Below are positions 9,455 to 20,344 of a DNA stretch of 64,000 bases, piece by piece. The DNA is from Acanthamoeba lenticulata (Eukaryota > Discosea > Longamoebia > Acanthamoebidae): positions 1-64,000 of the forward strand of contig NAVB01000443.1 of assembly GCA_002179805.1 (NCBI GenBank), read 5' to 3'. Within the stretch, counting starts at the first letter, position 1. Every line of letters begins with the position of its first letter. Both the position numbers and the translations under genes were made by a program. The notes under the pieces were generated by a model. That model ran no database searches. It was not told the origin of the DNA and saw only the letters and a program-made list of their open reading frames with translations.

Positions 9455-11330
9455 TCAGAGGCCACCCAGGAGGGCCTCGACGGCCTGCTGCGGATCGCCG
9501 CCGGTCGACCTGAGGGCGCGCACGATCGCCGCGCGGTCACCGACGCCCATTTCCAGGAGCCGCTTGATCTCGTCGGCCCAGGCCTCCTCCTCGCCCTCCT
9601 TGGCCTCGTCTCCGGCGACGCCCACGACGACGGCGTTGACGAGCTCGTTTCGCGGTACCAAAGCCCATCCGTCCTCCTCTTCTTCCTCCTCGCGAATGAG
9701 CCGTCTGGCACTGCCGCGCAGGTTCGTGTCCTCTTGTTCTTGTGCTTGTTGGTGATCTAGGAGTAGCTCCTCCTCAGTAAAGGGAGGCTGCTGGGGCGCG
9801 GCGACCTCGATGACGCTGTCTTGGTCGTTTGTGTCTACATCGTCGCCGCGGGCGCTAAAAGCTGTCTCGATGCTCGAAGAGCTGCGCCCGAGCACCTTAC
9901 CGGCCACACGGCGCACCTTGCTGCCGCTCCCCACCGCCCAGGCATCCTCGAGATCGCTCTCTTCTTCCTCCTCCTCCTGTAATTCTTCCTTTCCCTGCTT
10001 GTCTTCCTCCTCCTTCTCCACTTCTTCCTCCTTCCATACCACAGGGCTCGCTGCCTGCTCGTCTTCTCCGGTAATGGCGCTCGCAGGGGTGGCGACCTTT
10101 TCTTCTTCCTCCTCGGCCACGACGATGTCGGCCCAAACCTGCGGCCCGAAGAAGTCGCCCGATGGGCTGCAGAGACGCCAGTTGGACACGTAGCGGCCGA
10201 CCTCCTATTTTAATGCAAAAACGCCACCGCTGTGAGCCATGATGTTGATGATAAAGACAACGACGAGGAAGAGACGTACCGGCGGGCTGACCATGTCGAC
10301 GGTGACGTCGACTTCGGCGCCAGGCGGCGCGGCGAGCACGGGAACGGCCTCCACAGCCGCCAGGCGGTCGCCGCTGACAAAGGCCAGCGCGAGGCCCTCG
10401 GGCCAGGCCGTCGTGCGGCTCGTGTTGCGCAGGCGCCAGATCTTGACAAAGGGCGCGCCGGGCGCCACCCTGTAGCCGTCGCTCACCGTCACGTCCTCTA
10501 CGAACCGGCACGCCAGCTTGCTGACGCTGGCGGGATTGGAGGCCTTGGCCACGGCGCTGAGCGGCTGCCGCTGGCGAAGCCAGTTGGGGCACGCCTGGTC
10601 GTCGAGCGAGCCGACGGCGGCGGCGGGCGCGTAGAGGTTGGGCAGCGGGAGGACGCTGGCCAGCGCGCCCGGCGGCGGGGCAGAGTAGAGCTTGAGGAAC
10701 ACGTGTTGCGGGTCGTGCGGGCGGAGGGCCTCGCAGGCGGCGCACAAGCTGTAGCCGCCGTCGCCGGCGCTGTCATCGCAATTGACGCACACGTAGCGCA
10801 CGCCCTGTACGGGGCGGCCTGCATGGGAAGACAAAGTCGCGACATCGGCGTAAGGAGCAACATCGACTTGCCAAGTCGAGCAGGCAGGAGGGGCCAGTAC
10901 CACAGTGCCGACAAAAGGCGTCGTGCGGGAGGTCGTTGTCTGCATCGACTAGCGTGCCCGTCTGAGCCCCTACCTCAGGGAAGGAGGGAGCTGGGGGCGC
11001 GGCAGCATCTATGATTGTGAGACGAAGGATTTTGCCAGTTGGGAGATGGGCTGTGGCGGCTTGCAGCTCTTCATCGCTTGTTAATCTAACAATTGATGGA
11101 ATCGAAACTTGATGGTTAATGATCATGGGGAGACGAAAAGAAAAAAACGATGAAGGTGCGTACGCGATGAGGTCCTTGTCCTCGTCAAGGTACTTCAGCT
11201 TGAACTCGAGGGGTAATGTGGGGCCATAAAGGCGTTCTATGAGTTGCAGAAGTGCCGAGTAGGTGGTCCCCTCCTCGGGAAGGGTTATACGCCTCACATC
11301 GTTTCCCAGTTGAAATTTAATGACCACCAT
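9455..11330 (-). CDS. NBR1: NBR1-type selective autophagy receptor (PB1-ZZ-FW-UBA)
   Basis: Start ATG at 11330. The N-terminus is a PB1 domain: VVIKFQLGNDVRRITLP carries the basic-face lysine, and YLDEDKDLIA-LTSDEELQ, joined across an intron beginning at about 11165, gives the acidic OPCA-like motif. A ZZ zinc finger follows (RYVCVNCDD ... YSLCAACEALRPHDPQHVFLKL). The four-tryptophan FW/NBR1 domain spans about 10490-10110 (KIWRLRNTSRTTAWPEG, then after an intron YVSNWRLCSPSGDFFGPQVWADIVV). The C-terminus is a UBA domain (ADEIKRLLEMGVGDRAAIVRAL ... AVEALLGGL). Between FW and UBA is an acidic EEEEEDGWALV, a good LC3/Atg8-interacting (W-x-x-V) motif. NBR1 proteins polymerise through PB1, bind ubiquitin through UBA and deliver cargo to autophagosomes. 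The gene converges on DEK with only 103 bp between stops. Confidence 0.92.
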
Positions 11331-11716
11331 CCTTTACAGAGATGAGATTGTAAAAGGAACATCTCAAGGTTAATAATTGACAGGGAGCAGGAAAGGCAAG
11401 ACCGGGACGGACATGTATAGCACCTTTGAATCTAAGAAGTTCTTGGACAAAAGCCAAGAAGAGGGGTGGCCGTTAATTAGGTCGATTTGTGCCAGAGGTT
11501 GTACGTAAACCAAAAAGAATCTACACGGCGGTGCTCCAACAAGGGGGGTTCCACCGAAATGGAATACAAACCTGCAGCTTGAAAAAGGCATCCACGCTTT
11601 TTTCTTTAGCATTTTCTTTTTCTTCCTGCTGGCCAAGACAAGTCAACCTGGCGGAAAGTGGCTGAATGGAGGCCAGTGCACTGCAGGTGGTGCACCAAAG
11701 GCTGCTTTTAGGAAGG
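11331..11716. other. spacer between NBR1 and carrier genes
   Basis: This holds the NBR1 upstream region and the short 3' region of the carrier gene. A minus-strand open frame at 11370-11636 begins with a lysine run and has no recognisable domain. I see no gene here. Confidence 0.5.
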
Positions 11717-13172
11717 TTATAAAAAGGAGGGGTAGAGCTCGGGCTTCTCGCTCTTGAGCCAGTCGAGGAATCGCGATGACCGCTCGTAGGTGAAGAGCGC
11801 CACCGCCGATCCCGGAATGGCTCGCATCATCGTCGGCCCGATCCCTGCATGCGTGGGCGACAAGGAGTCAGCAACTCCCCCGTATCGAGTCACAACAAAA
11901 AGTGGTGGCAGTGGACGGACCCCGGTAGAGTCCTCTGACTCCCTCCTCCTTGAGGACCTCGACAAACATCTTGGGAATGGACGTCTGGGCCTGCTTGATC
12001 TGGATTCGACTCTTGACCGTGTCCATTGGCTGCAGCACGCATAAGTTAAGTCAAGTCAATACACGTTTTCACGAGTGCACCTCGAGAGCTGGGGTTCACG
12101 CACGTAGGGAATGCCCCAGTAGAGACACCCTGCGCAGCCTCCGGCGAGCAGCTGGATCAACGGTGGGGCCTGTTGTACACGAGCCGACAAGGGAGTGAGC
12201 ATCAGCGTATATATGTTCTGGCGGATGGGGCGGCTCTTTACGTCAGAGGCGTCGTCCGCGTTTGGCGCCAGCGTGCGGCACACGGTCTCGTAGGTCCCGA
12301 ACCAGAACGCGGTCCCGACCAACTCGCGGAAGAACGTGCTGCTCCGCGCCCAGCCAGCGTCAGCACGGGGAGAAGGCTTTGGCAAAAGGAAGAGCGCGTT
12401 GACGCACCTCCACCAGCCTCGCCACAGGCCAAAGGGACCCTCGGTCTTGATGGTGTGCATGATGCAGTGCATGGTCCCGCGGTAGGCGATCTGCCCGCCG
12501 CCGCCAGCCGTTGTCGTCGTGGCCGCCGCGGCGACGCCGGAAGGTGGCATCGACCCGCCAGCGGCGTTGCTGCCCGTCTGGACTTGGAGGCGGCACTTGA
12601 TGAGCTCGACGGGCGTGAGGAAGGTGGCCGTCGCGACGCCGGCGATGCTGCCAGCGAGGCACACGCGCGGGAGGCTGACGTGATGGGTCTCTGGGTCCAT
12701 GAGGGCCTCCTTGGCCGCGTTGTAGACGACAAACATGGAGGCCACCTCCATGGCCGACCCGATCATCGGGCTCGGCAGGCCCTTGTACAGGGCGGTGAAG
12801 CCCTCGCGCCGCAAAGTCTTGATGAAGCAGTCCCACGGGCCGTTGAACTCGGGCACGAGTGCTCCGCTGGGGGACCGCACCTTGGTGCCCGCTTGCACGC
12901 GCACCTGCCGGCAAACGCGTGTTTAGAGCACAACGGGGAGGACGCACGCACAAACAAGGCCACTCAATAGCTAGAGGCACCTTGATGGTGTCAAAGGGTT
13001 GTTCCACAAACTTGCAAACGATGCCCGACACCTTCAGCCACGCATCAGAAGCGCAGAACGTCAAAGTCAGTCCATAGAAGGATTGATGCAACCGTAAGCG
13101 TTCGCATGAAGACGTACCGTGCCGGTGAAGAGGGTCCGTCCCACGGAGAACGATTTCTCATCGGAGTGCGAC
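11717..13172 (-). CDS. mitochondrial carrier (SLC25), ornithine-transporter-like
   Basis: Start ATG at 13172 (MSHSDEKSFSVGRTLFTGT). Three carrier repeats are visible, each with the Px[DE]xx[KR] signature. The first is KFVEQPFDTIKVRVQ, split by an intron near 12970; the second is TPVELIKCRLQVQ at about 12600; the third is PMDTVKSRIQIKQ at about 12020, after an intron. The repeats end with GLPSPMIGSAMEVASMFVVYN, FGLWRGWW and GVRGLYRG-IGPTMMRAIPGSAVALFTYE. The FVEQPFDTIKVRVQ ... FNGPWDCFIKTL pattern resembles fungal ORT1/ARG-13 and animal SLC25A15/29 carriers of ornithine, basic amino acids or acylcarnitines, so an ornithine/basic amino acid substrate is the preferred inference. The protein should sit in the inner mitochondrial membrane. 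The loop between repeats is Ala/Thr/Gly-rich. Confidence 0.88.
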
Positions 13173-13250
13173 ATCAGGTCGCGTTGAGATCTTATGTGGC
13201 GACCTTCAGCCCAGTTCCGGGAATAGGAAAAGCGATTTTCTCTTGCAATT

Positions 13251-13273
13251 TAATAAATAAATAAATAAATAAA
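13251..13273. repeat. AATAAA-type run at a gene 3' end
   Basis: Overlapping AATAAA units lie just past the stop (13289) of the minus-strand RasGAP gene. Similar runs occur at 888-893 and 20268-20287. On the plus strand they look like polyadenylation signals, but this one is downstream of a minus-strand gene, so it may be only AT-rich terminator-like sequence. Confidence 0.5.
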
Positions 13274-13288
13274 ATGGACAACCGGAAA

Positions 13289-16200
13289 CTACAAGTCCAG
13301 CTCGCCCAGGTCCTCTTCGGCAATGTTGAGGCCAGCACCGTCAATGTCGCCCATCTCCTTGAGCACGTAGTTGAGGGCGTGCACGACGTCCTCATCCCCG
13401 CCATCCTCGCGGAGGGCCTGCTCCACGAGCGGCAGGTTGTTGACGATGATGGCGTGCAGCCGCAGGAGGCCATCGTTCTTGGCGCGCGGCGGCACCGCGC
13501 TGTCGACAATCTTGCCCTTGTTGGACTCGTCCATGATCCGCTCGTAGAAGTACATCAGCGCGGGCTTGTTGGTGATGATGAACGAGTTGAGCTGCTCCAT
13601 GTAGGCCTCCTTGGCGCCCGGCAGCGTGTCGTTGGCCAGCTTCTGCAGCACCTTGGACACGAGGATCAGCTGCCGCTGGGCCACCTGGTGAGCCGGCTCG
13701 TCGAGCAGGCCATAGGCCTGGGGCGCCAGCAGGGCCGGGCAGACCAGCCGCAGGAAGTAGAAGGCGCCGAGCGCGCGGAATCGCGGAAGCTCGCCGAAGC
13801 GCTCCCCGACCTCGTCGTGGACGTGCTGGAGGAGCATGCGGAGCTGGCGCGGGACGCCGTTGTGGCTCGCGGTGATGAGCTTGAACATCTTTTGCGCGAT
13901 GAGCCAAAGCTCGAGCGTGTTGATCGTCACGTCAGATGCGTCCTCGATTTTCTGCAGAATCAGACGCCACCATCAGCCTCCACACGAACGCACAACAGGG
14001 AGAGAACCTAGGGACGAAAGAGGTCGCAGGCGTCGTACCTCAGGATCGAGCTCCATGCTCGACATGCTGAAGAGGTCCATCGGAACCGAGGCCGCTGACT
14101 CATCGTCGTCATCGGCATCGATGCGATACTTGGCACTCCGGGCCGAGCTCTGCGGGCGGAACCACTGCTGGTTGGAACTCGAGCCGCCCTCTTCTCGGGT
14201 CGACACACACACGCACAAGGGAGAAGACGTCAGGCGAGACCCTTTTCGCTGCTAACGACGAGACTCGCGTGTTTGTACCGACGTCGACCGTCAGGTCGGG
14301 GAAGGACTCGTGGGCGTTGTCGTTGAGCGAGCTGACCGAGAGGACGAGGACGTGCCACAGATAGCGGAGGCCGATCATCTTCATGTAGACGGAGAACAGC
14401 TTGGTGGCCACGCTGTTGGCCCGGAAGAGCGTGTTCTGCTCCGTGGCCTCGGCCACCTCCCACGAGATGCAGGCCGCCACAAGGTCGAAGCCCTTCCCGT
14501 GCGACTCGAGCACGCGCATCAGCGACCGGCAAGCCTGCGCTCATGAGACCGTCAGAGGTCGATGCGTCCCGAGCCGCCTCCGGGCCGCACACACGTACCA
14601 CGTCCAGATCGCCGTGCTTGGCGCTCGTGAGGATGGCGTGGGCCAGCCGCATGTCGGGCGCGAGCAGCAGCCGCTCCAGCGTGTGATAATGCTGCGGCGG
14701 GCCAAGGGCGTCAGTCGGACGATCCGTCCCAGATAACGGTAATCTCGGGGAAGGGATGAGGGGCGCGCACGTCGGCCTTCTGGCGCGGGATGGCGACGTC
14801 GGCCTTGACGTCGCCAAAGGCGATGAGCGCGTAGTCGGGCTGCCGGAGCCGGCGGTAGGGCGACCGGCCGCGGCGCCAGCCCCACACGAGCGCCGCCGCT
14901 AGGAGCACCAAGCAACAGAGGAAGAGAAGCCCGCCGCCTCCGCCCACCACCGCCGCGATGATGACGGTCGTGGCCGAATCGCTGCTCCTGCAATCCGTCT
15001 CGCACAGCCATTTCATCGGGTGAGATCACGCGTGATCGCCGCGAGCCCTGATCATGCAACAGGTCATACCCTTCGCCCCCACCACCACCGCCGCCGGGCG
15101 GAGCCACAGGGGCGGCGTTGACCTGGATCGTGAAGTTGTTGGTGTACACCGAGCCGCCCCCGTTGTAGATCCAGCACCGCACGATCGTGGTGTTCTCGAT
15201 CTCGCTGGCGTTGACCCACAGCGTCCCGCCTGTCGCGCCCTCCATGTCGACGAAATCGAGCACCAGCTCGCGCTTGACCCGCCAGAACTGCAGTTGTCGA
15301 GTGGCCACGAAGCATCAGCGGACCTCTAGTGACCAGGCCAAGCCAACTCAAGCAGAGGAGGACATACGCGGGAATCGTAGAAGCGGGGGTCGATGCCATC
15401 GGCCGAGTCGCTGGTGACGTCGGCCAAGGTGTCATTGGGGAGGGTAGAGTTGACCTCGACCAGCGCGAGCTTCTGCCACTGGAAGGAGGGCGCGGGGAGG
15501 CCCGACGCCGAGACGGTGATCGGGTACCGGGCCGTGCCCTCTGCGTCCCGTGCCATCATCACACGAGGGAAGGAGGAGGGTGAGGTCATCGACTCCACCA
15601 GCGCATGTGTGCTGGGCGACGGACCAGGGATGGTGACATTGGACTGTGAGACGTCGCCCAGCACGGGCACGCTGGGCGTGATGTAGACAGGCACGACGAA
15701 CTCGTTGGCGATTTCGCCGTCCGACGCACACATACGCACCGAGGCGGAGCCGAGACCCAAGAGCTGCAGTTGCGTGGCTTGGCCCGAGGAGTTGCTCGCG
15801 TCGATGATGCCGCACTTGGTGGTGATGATCTGCCAGTCGTACGTGTACAGCGAGGAATCACTCGGCGATCGACCGGAGAAAGCACTGCGGTCGTCGTCGA
15901 TGTGGGTTTGGGCAATGACGTTGGCCAGCGCCGGGCCGGTGAAGCTCGTCAAGTTGTCCTGGCCGTCAAACTCTATCATTCAGGGCACGGTGGCGCTGGT
16001 GAGTACGCAAGTGCCGCAAAGTATGTGCGACGTCTGGTGTACGAACCGAACCGGAGCCGCGGCTGATCGTTCGGGGCGACCGGGTCGCGCAGGGCCAGGA
16101 GCTCGGCAGTGGAGAGCGCGTGATCGTAGACCTTGACCTGTGTTGGGCGGTTGATCTCGTGTAAGCTCCAGGCAAACGAGAAATGGTGACGATGATGGTC

Positions 16201-17181
16201 GTGGTGGTGGTGGTGGAGTGCTTGTCACCTCATCGATGGTGGTGAACCATGAGGAGGAGCCAATGATGAAAGGCGAAGCGGTAGACTCTGTGAAGAGGCC
16301 ACTGGCCGCCGAACATTTCTGTAAGCTGTTGATGTAGGCACAGAGGTGCGTCGAGTTGTAGATGGCGGCAATATGGTAAACGCTCATAGAGGAATAAGGG
16401 AAAGAAACTGAGACCGAGCGATCAGACCCGAGCATGAAGGTGATCACAAACTGCATGATGCCGCACGTGTTAAACCAAAGAATTGAATAAAAATGAGGAA
16501 TATAAACAAAGAGAAGAGGAGAGGGCAAGCACATCAATGGTCCACAGTTTGTTGACAAGTGTCATGTTGAACAGACCCGCCTTTTGAAACAGTGTATAGG
16601 TTGAAAAAATCGATGGAGTTGTGATTCGGGATAGATGGAGGCTGATCGACAACTGCGAGAAGTCCGTCCCCTGGAAGACCTTGACTGCACCCGAATCTAG
16701 CATTGCGTTCCCCCAAGCAGCCAATCCGAGTTAAGCGCACCACACAGCTACAGCTGACCCGATGATAAACCGTGGTGCCGCGAGTAAGCTGTACGCACTG
16801 AAGGTAGTCCTGTCCTTGAGGCAGCTCTTAAATTTGCAGTTGGTGGTGTCTATCGCGCCACCCAACAGCGTGCCCTCTGCCATTGTACACCGACCAAAGT
16901 AACTTCATCAAACGATCAAAATGACGGAGAGAAATAACTTTGGTGAGTGGCGTACGAGGCAAGACATTGGGGCAGTAGCCACTAAGACCTCCGAGCTGGC
17001 CATCTAATGACCCCACAAGCACTTAGCCTAAGTGGGCAGCGGCTCATGAAGGTGTGGAGGACGTGCCATCGAAGCTGTAGTAAGCCGAGAGTTTCGCCCG
17101 AGACGCCTGGGGCAGAAGGCAAATACAGAGCACGGCAAGGCAGGCGAGAAGCTTAGGCGCAAAGGCCTTGCCCTCCTCCAT
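13289..17181 (-). CDS. single-pass membrane RasGAP with LamG-type ectodomain
   Basis: ATG at 17181. Residues 1-28 (MEEGKAFAPKLLACLAVLCICLLPQASRA) are a clear signal peptide. Next comes a LamG/concanavalin-type fold: KLSAYYSFDG at the start, DGQLGGLSGYC, later VYHIAAIYNSTHLCAYINSLQKC, WFTTIDEV and, after an intron, VKVYDHALSTAELLALRDP. An Ig/PKD-like region follows (about 15980-15090, with SGLPAPSFQWQKL and N-glycosylation sequons). A membrane helix with flanking Arg lies at about 14965-14880 (TTVIIAAVVGGGGGLLFLCCLVLLAAALVWGWRRGR). The cytosolic part is a RasGAP domain: TLFRANSVATKLFSVYMK holds the arginine finger, and FLRLVCPALLAP is the FLR motif. The phase-0 intron at about 14700-14780 joins VAIPRQKAD to HYHTLERLLLAPD in frame, linking the membrane and GAP parts. 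It should turn off Ras at the plasma membrane under control of an external ligand (inference). Confidence 0.85.
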
Positions 17182-17390
17182 GATGTCTTCTTCTGTTCTG
17201 GGCGCGGCGTTCCTGGCACAAACTGCTTTCTCGGCCCGCCTAAGACCGCTATTGGCAGGCCCATTATATTGCAGAAACCGCAATAAAGCTGCAGGAGAAT
17301 CACTAAAGGAGAGGTAATTGCTAAGCTAAAATGGTTTTTTATTGTTGCAAAAGAAATTTCACAAATTCCTTTTTGTTTGTTGTGTGCAAG

Positions 17391-18634
17391 ATGGAGGAGA
17401 AGAAGAACTTGGTGGTCTTTGATTTTGACTGGTATGTCGCCGGCAGCGTTCAGCGAGAGGCCACGTTTTCACGGGACCTTCCTTTTGTGCCAGGTCGCTT
17501 CTCGACGAGAACAGCGACGCGTGGGTGGTGCAGCAGCTAGCGCCCGAGCTCTACAGTAACTGGCGAGCCCTCTACCAGCGCGACACTGAGACATGGGCCG
17601 AATTCATGGTTTGCCTCACCCCACTCATTTCCCTTTCTTCTAGTGAGACAACCTCAACGGTCCAACTTGCCTCCTTCTTCCTCCCCATTTTATGCAGGAC
17701 AAGATCATGGGTCTTCTCCACGAGCGCGCCGTCACCAAACAGCAAATCGAGGACTCCTTCCGCGACGTGCCCCTGGTCCGGAACCTCTCCGTCTCCTCCT
17801 CCCCCCCTTCGCCACACTTGACAGGTGTGTCGGAAAAACGGCACACAGCACGAGGCGATGGTGGAGGCCGTGCGCTACTGCAAGCGCCACAACTCGGACC
17901 TGATCATCATCTCTGGCGCCAACGACTTCTTCATCGAGGTCATCCTCGGGGTGCGCCACCGCCGCTGGCCACTCGCCGCACGAGCGACCCAAGAGCTCAC
18001 AGGCCGGTGGGTGCGCGTGGGTCGTGCAGCACTTTGGGATCCGGGACGTGTTCTCGGCTGTCCACACGCACCGGTCGCAGTGGCACGAAGGCCGCCTGCG
18101 CGTGTCGCCCTACCACGCCCCGATGATGGCTGCGATGTCTGGCCCGGCGGGCCCGCAGGCAACGACGACGACGGTGGCGGAGAACACCGTCGTCGCGGGC
18201 ACCAGCCAAGGTGGAGGTGAGGCCGAAGAGCAGAAGCTCACCTGGCGCGTGCACTCGTGCAAGGTCTGCACGCCCGACCTCTGCAAAGGGGCGATTTTGA
18301 CCGAGTACATCAAGTCGGGCCAGTATGACCGCGTGTTCTACATCGGCGACTCGGACAACGACTTTTGTCCTGCTGCTCTCCTCTCCAAGTACGACTTTCG
18401 TCTTGTTTCCTGCGCAGGTGACATGTGGCCATCAGAATTGACACGAGCATCGCGAGCAGAGATGACCATGTGCTGCTGCGGAAGGACTTTAGCCTTCACA
18501 GGCGACTACAGGCAGGCAAAAAGGAGGGCGATCCAACCATCAGCGCCCACGTTCACCTCTGGGAGCGCGCCGAAGACGTCTACGCCATCTTCAAGAACCA
18601 CATCAAGCCCACAGAGTGCACCTCTACTTCTTGA
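17391..18634 (+). CDS. PHOSPHO-type HAD phosphatase
   Basis: ATG at 17391. Exon 1 ends in VVFDFDW; a GT-AG intron splits the Trp codon and the frame resumes SLLDENSDAWVV. This gives the HAD motif I DxD and the DENSD signature typical of PHOSPHO1/PHOSPHO2. Later exons carry NSDLIIISGANDFFIEVIL (motif II region), HFGIRDVFSAVHTH, CKVCTPDLCKGAILTEYI (conserved C-x2-C/K) and RVFYIGDSDNDFCPA (motif IV acidic pair). The C-terminus is ISAHVHLWERAEDVYAIFKNHI. Family members hydrolyse phosphoethanolamine/phosphocholine or pyridoxal 5'-phosphate in the cytosol; I cannot choose between these from sequence. Residues about 150-180 (PAGPQATTTT...) are a variable insert. It diverges from the RasGAP receptor gene 209 bp upstream. 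Confidence 0.87.
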
Positions 18635-18850
18635 TGGCATTTGAAGAATGTTGATCAGCTGCAGCCGTGGCCTATTTGGCATTCTTTGATGAGCAAGTCA
18701 TACAGCAGCCCACGCTTGTTCGACGAAGTTCAGCGTCGCGGCAACTAGTCATGGCGCCATCATCGCAGCCAAGAAGGAGATCAGCCGCGGCTCGGCCACA
18801 GGTTATAGCTATCACGTGAAGAATAAACAGCGCAACAACTACACACCAGC

Positions 18851-20248
18851 ATGAAGAAGAGCACAGGAGAAGGACTGCGGGTGTTGGTCGGTGGCGGCTC
18901 AGGCTGGATCGGCTCTGCACTCACACGTCGCCTTACACAACAGGGCCACTCTACACGCTTAATCTCTCGCGTAATCTCTGCCCACCAGCGTTCATGGGTT
19001 CACATTCTGAAGATTTGGATCTGTATTGGTGCAGGGTGGGGGCCTCACATGGGAGGAGCTCGAGAAGACGGGCCTGCCGCCCTGCGACGCCGTTATTAAC
19101 CTCGCTGTACTACCGCAGCTCTTCCAGTTGACCTCCAGTGGCCACCTCCTCACCATTGTGCAAAACGTGTAGGGCGCCAACTTGATGGGTCAGCTGCTCT
19201 GGACACAGAGCTACCGCCAGCAAGTGTGGGACTCACGCGTCAACACCAACCGGGCCATCGTACGATCCCCGCACCTCCGCATGCTCATGTGCACCGCTGC
19301 TCACGCGCGTGAGGAACGACAACAAGGCGAGGGCCATCGGCCAAATGCCCGCCGAGGAACGACCACGAGTGTTTATCTCAGCCTCTGGTGTGGGCTTCTA
19401 CCCTACGGGCGTGCCTGGCCCTGAAGTCGACGAGGACTCGGTCCCGTGCGCCGACACCTGGTTCGGCCGCCTGACCGAAGCCTGGGAGGCCTCTGCCGAC
19501 GAGGCCCGCGACGTCGTTCGTCTTGTCCCTTCTCTTGTTGTCCAGCTGATGTCCCCTTTGGCCTGACGGACTGGTGGGCGTCCCTTGACAGACGCGGGTG
19601 GTCAAGGTCAGGACGGGCGTCGTGCTGGGCCCTGGCGGTGGCGCGCTGGCGTCAATGCTGCCGGCCTTTCGGTTTGGGATGGCCAACGTGATGGGCGACG
19701 GACGGCAGTACTTCCCGTGGGTGCACCTGGACGATATCGTGGGCATCTACGAGCACGCTCTGCTTCATGAAGACGTTGTCGGCGTCGTCAACGGCGTGGC
19801 GCCCGACGTTAAGAACGCACAGGGTACCGATATGGCAGTTGATGCTTTTTTGCGCACGAGCTCAAGCCGTGGCTTTTGTCGCGCAGAGTTCGCAGAGGCA
19901 ATGGCCGAGGCGATGGGCACGAGCGTCAAGTTCCACATGCCGGCCTTCGCGCTCAATGCCATGTTTGGCCCCGAGGTGCGGTAGCCCCACATGAGTCTTC
20001 GTCATGGTCAGCAGCTGACGGCCTCCCGCGTACGCGCTTGGTCGTGGCAGAGGGCGAGCCTGATGCTCGAGGGCCACAAGGTGCACCCCAAGCGCACCCT
20101 GGCCAGCGGCTACCACTTCCAGTGCGTTCCCTTTCTTTTCCCTCGACTCGCACCGTGTGTGGCATGAGCCTGACGACCTCTTGTTCATTGTGGACGCAGG
20201 CACCCGGAGCTCAAGGAGGCCCTGTCCGACATCGTGGCCAAGGCCTGA
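18851..20248 (+). CDS. SDR39U1: SDR39U1-type epimerase-family oxidoreductase
   Basis: ATG at 18851. The N-terminus carries an NAD(P)-binding Rossmann motif (RVLVGGGSGWIGSALTRRLTQQGHSTRLISR). Further exons give GLPPCDAVINLA, GANLMGQLLWTQSYRQQVWDSRVNTNR, VFISASGVGFYPTG, WFGRLTEAWEASA, VVKVRTGVVLGPGGGALASML, QYFPWVHLDDIVGIYEHAL and the terminal DUF1731-like HPKRTLASGYHFQ-HPELKEAL. This is the conserved order of the SDR39U1/YfcH family, atypical short-chain dehydrogenases found from bacteria to plants (GC1/SulA). The substrate is not established. At least six introns are present, some poorly resolved (19020-19300, 19800-19890). Confidence 0.88.
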
Positions 20249-20344
20249 GCGCTCCAAGAGAGCTGACGAAATAAATAAATAAATAAAATGTGAAAATTGC
20301 TGATGATGAAGGTGTTCTATGATACAGAAAGAAGGGCTAAGGGC

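Noticed and set aside
11370..11636. 88-codon minus-strand frame starting with a Lys run
   Set aside because: No domain, no splice partner, lies where the NBR1 upstream region is expected.
12255..12268. TTTGGCGCCAG, E2F-like sequence
   Set aside because: Lies within a coding exon of the mitochondrial carrier and lacks the flanking palindrome seen at 7434 and 41596.
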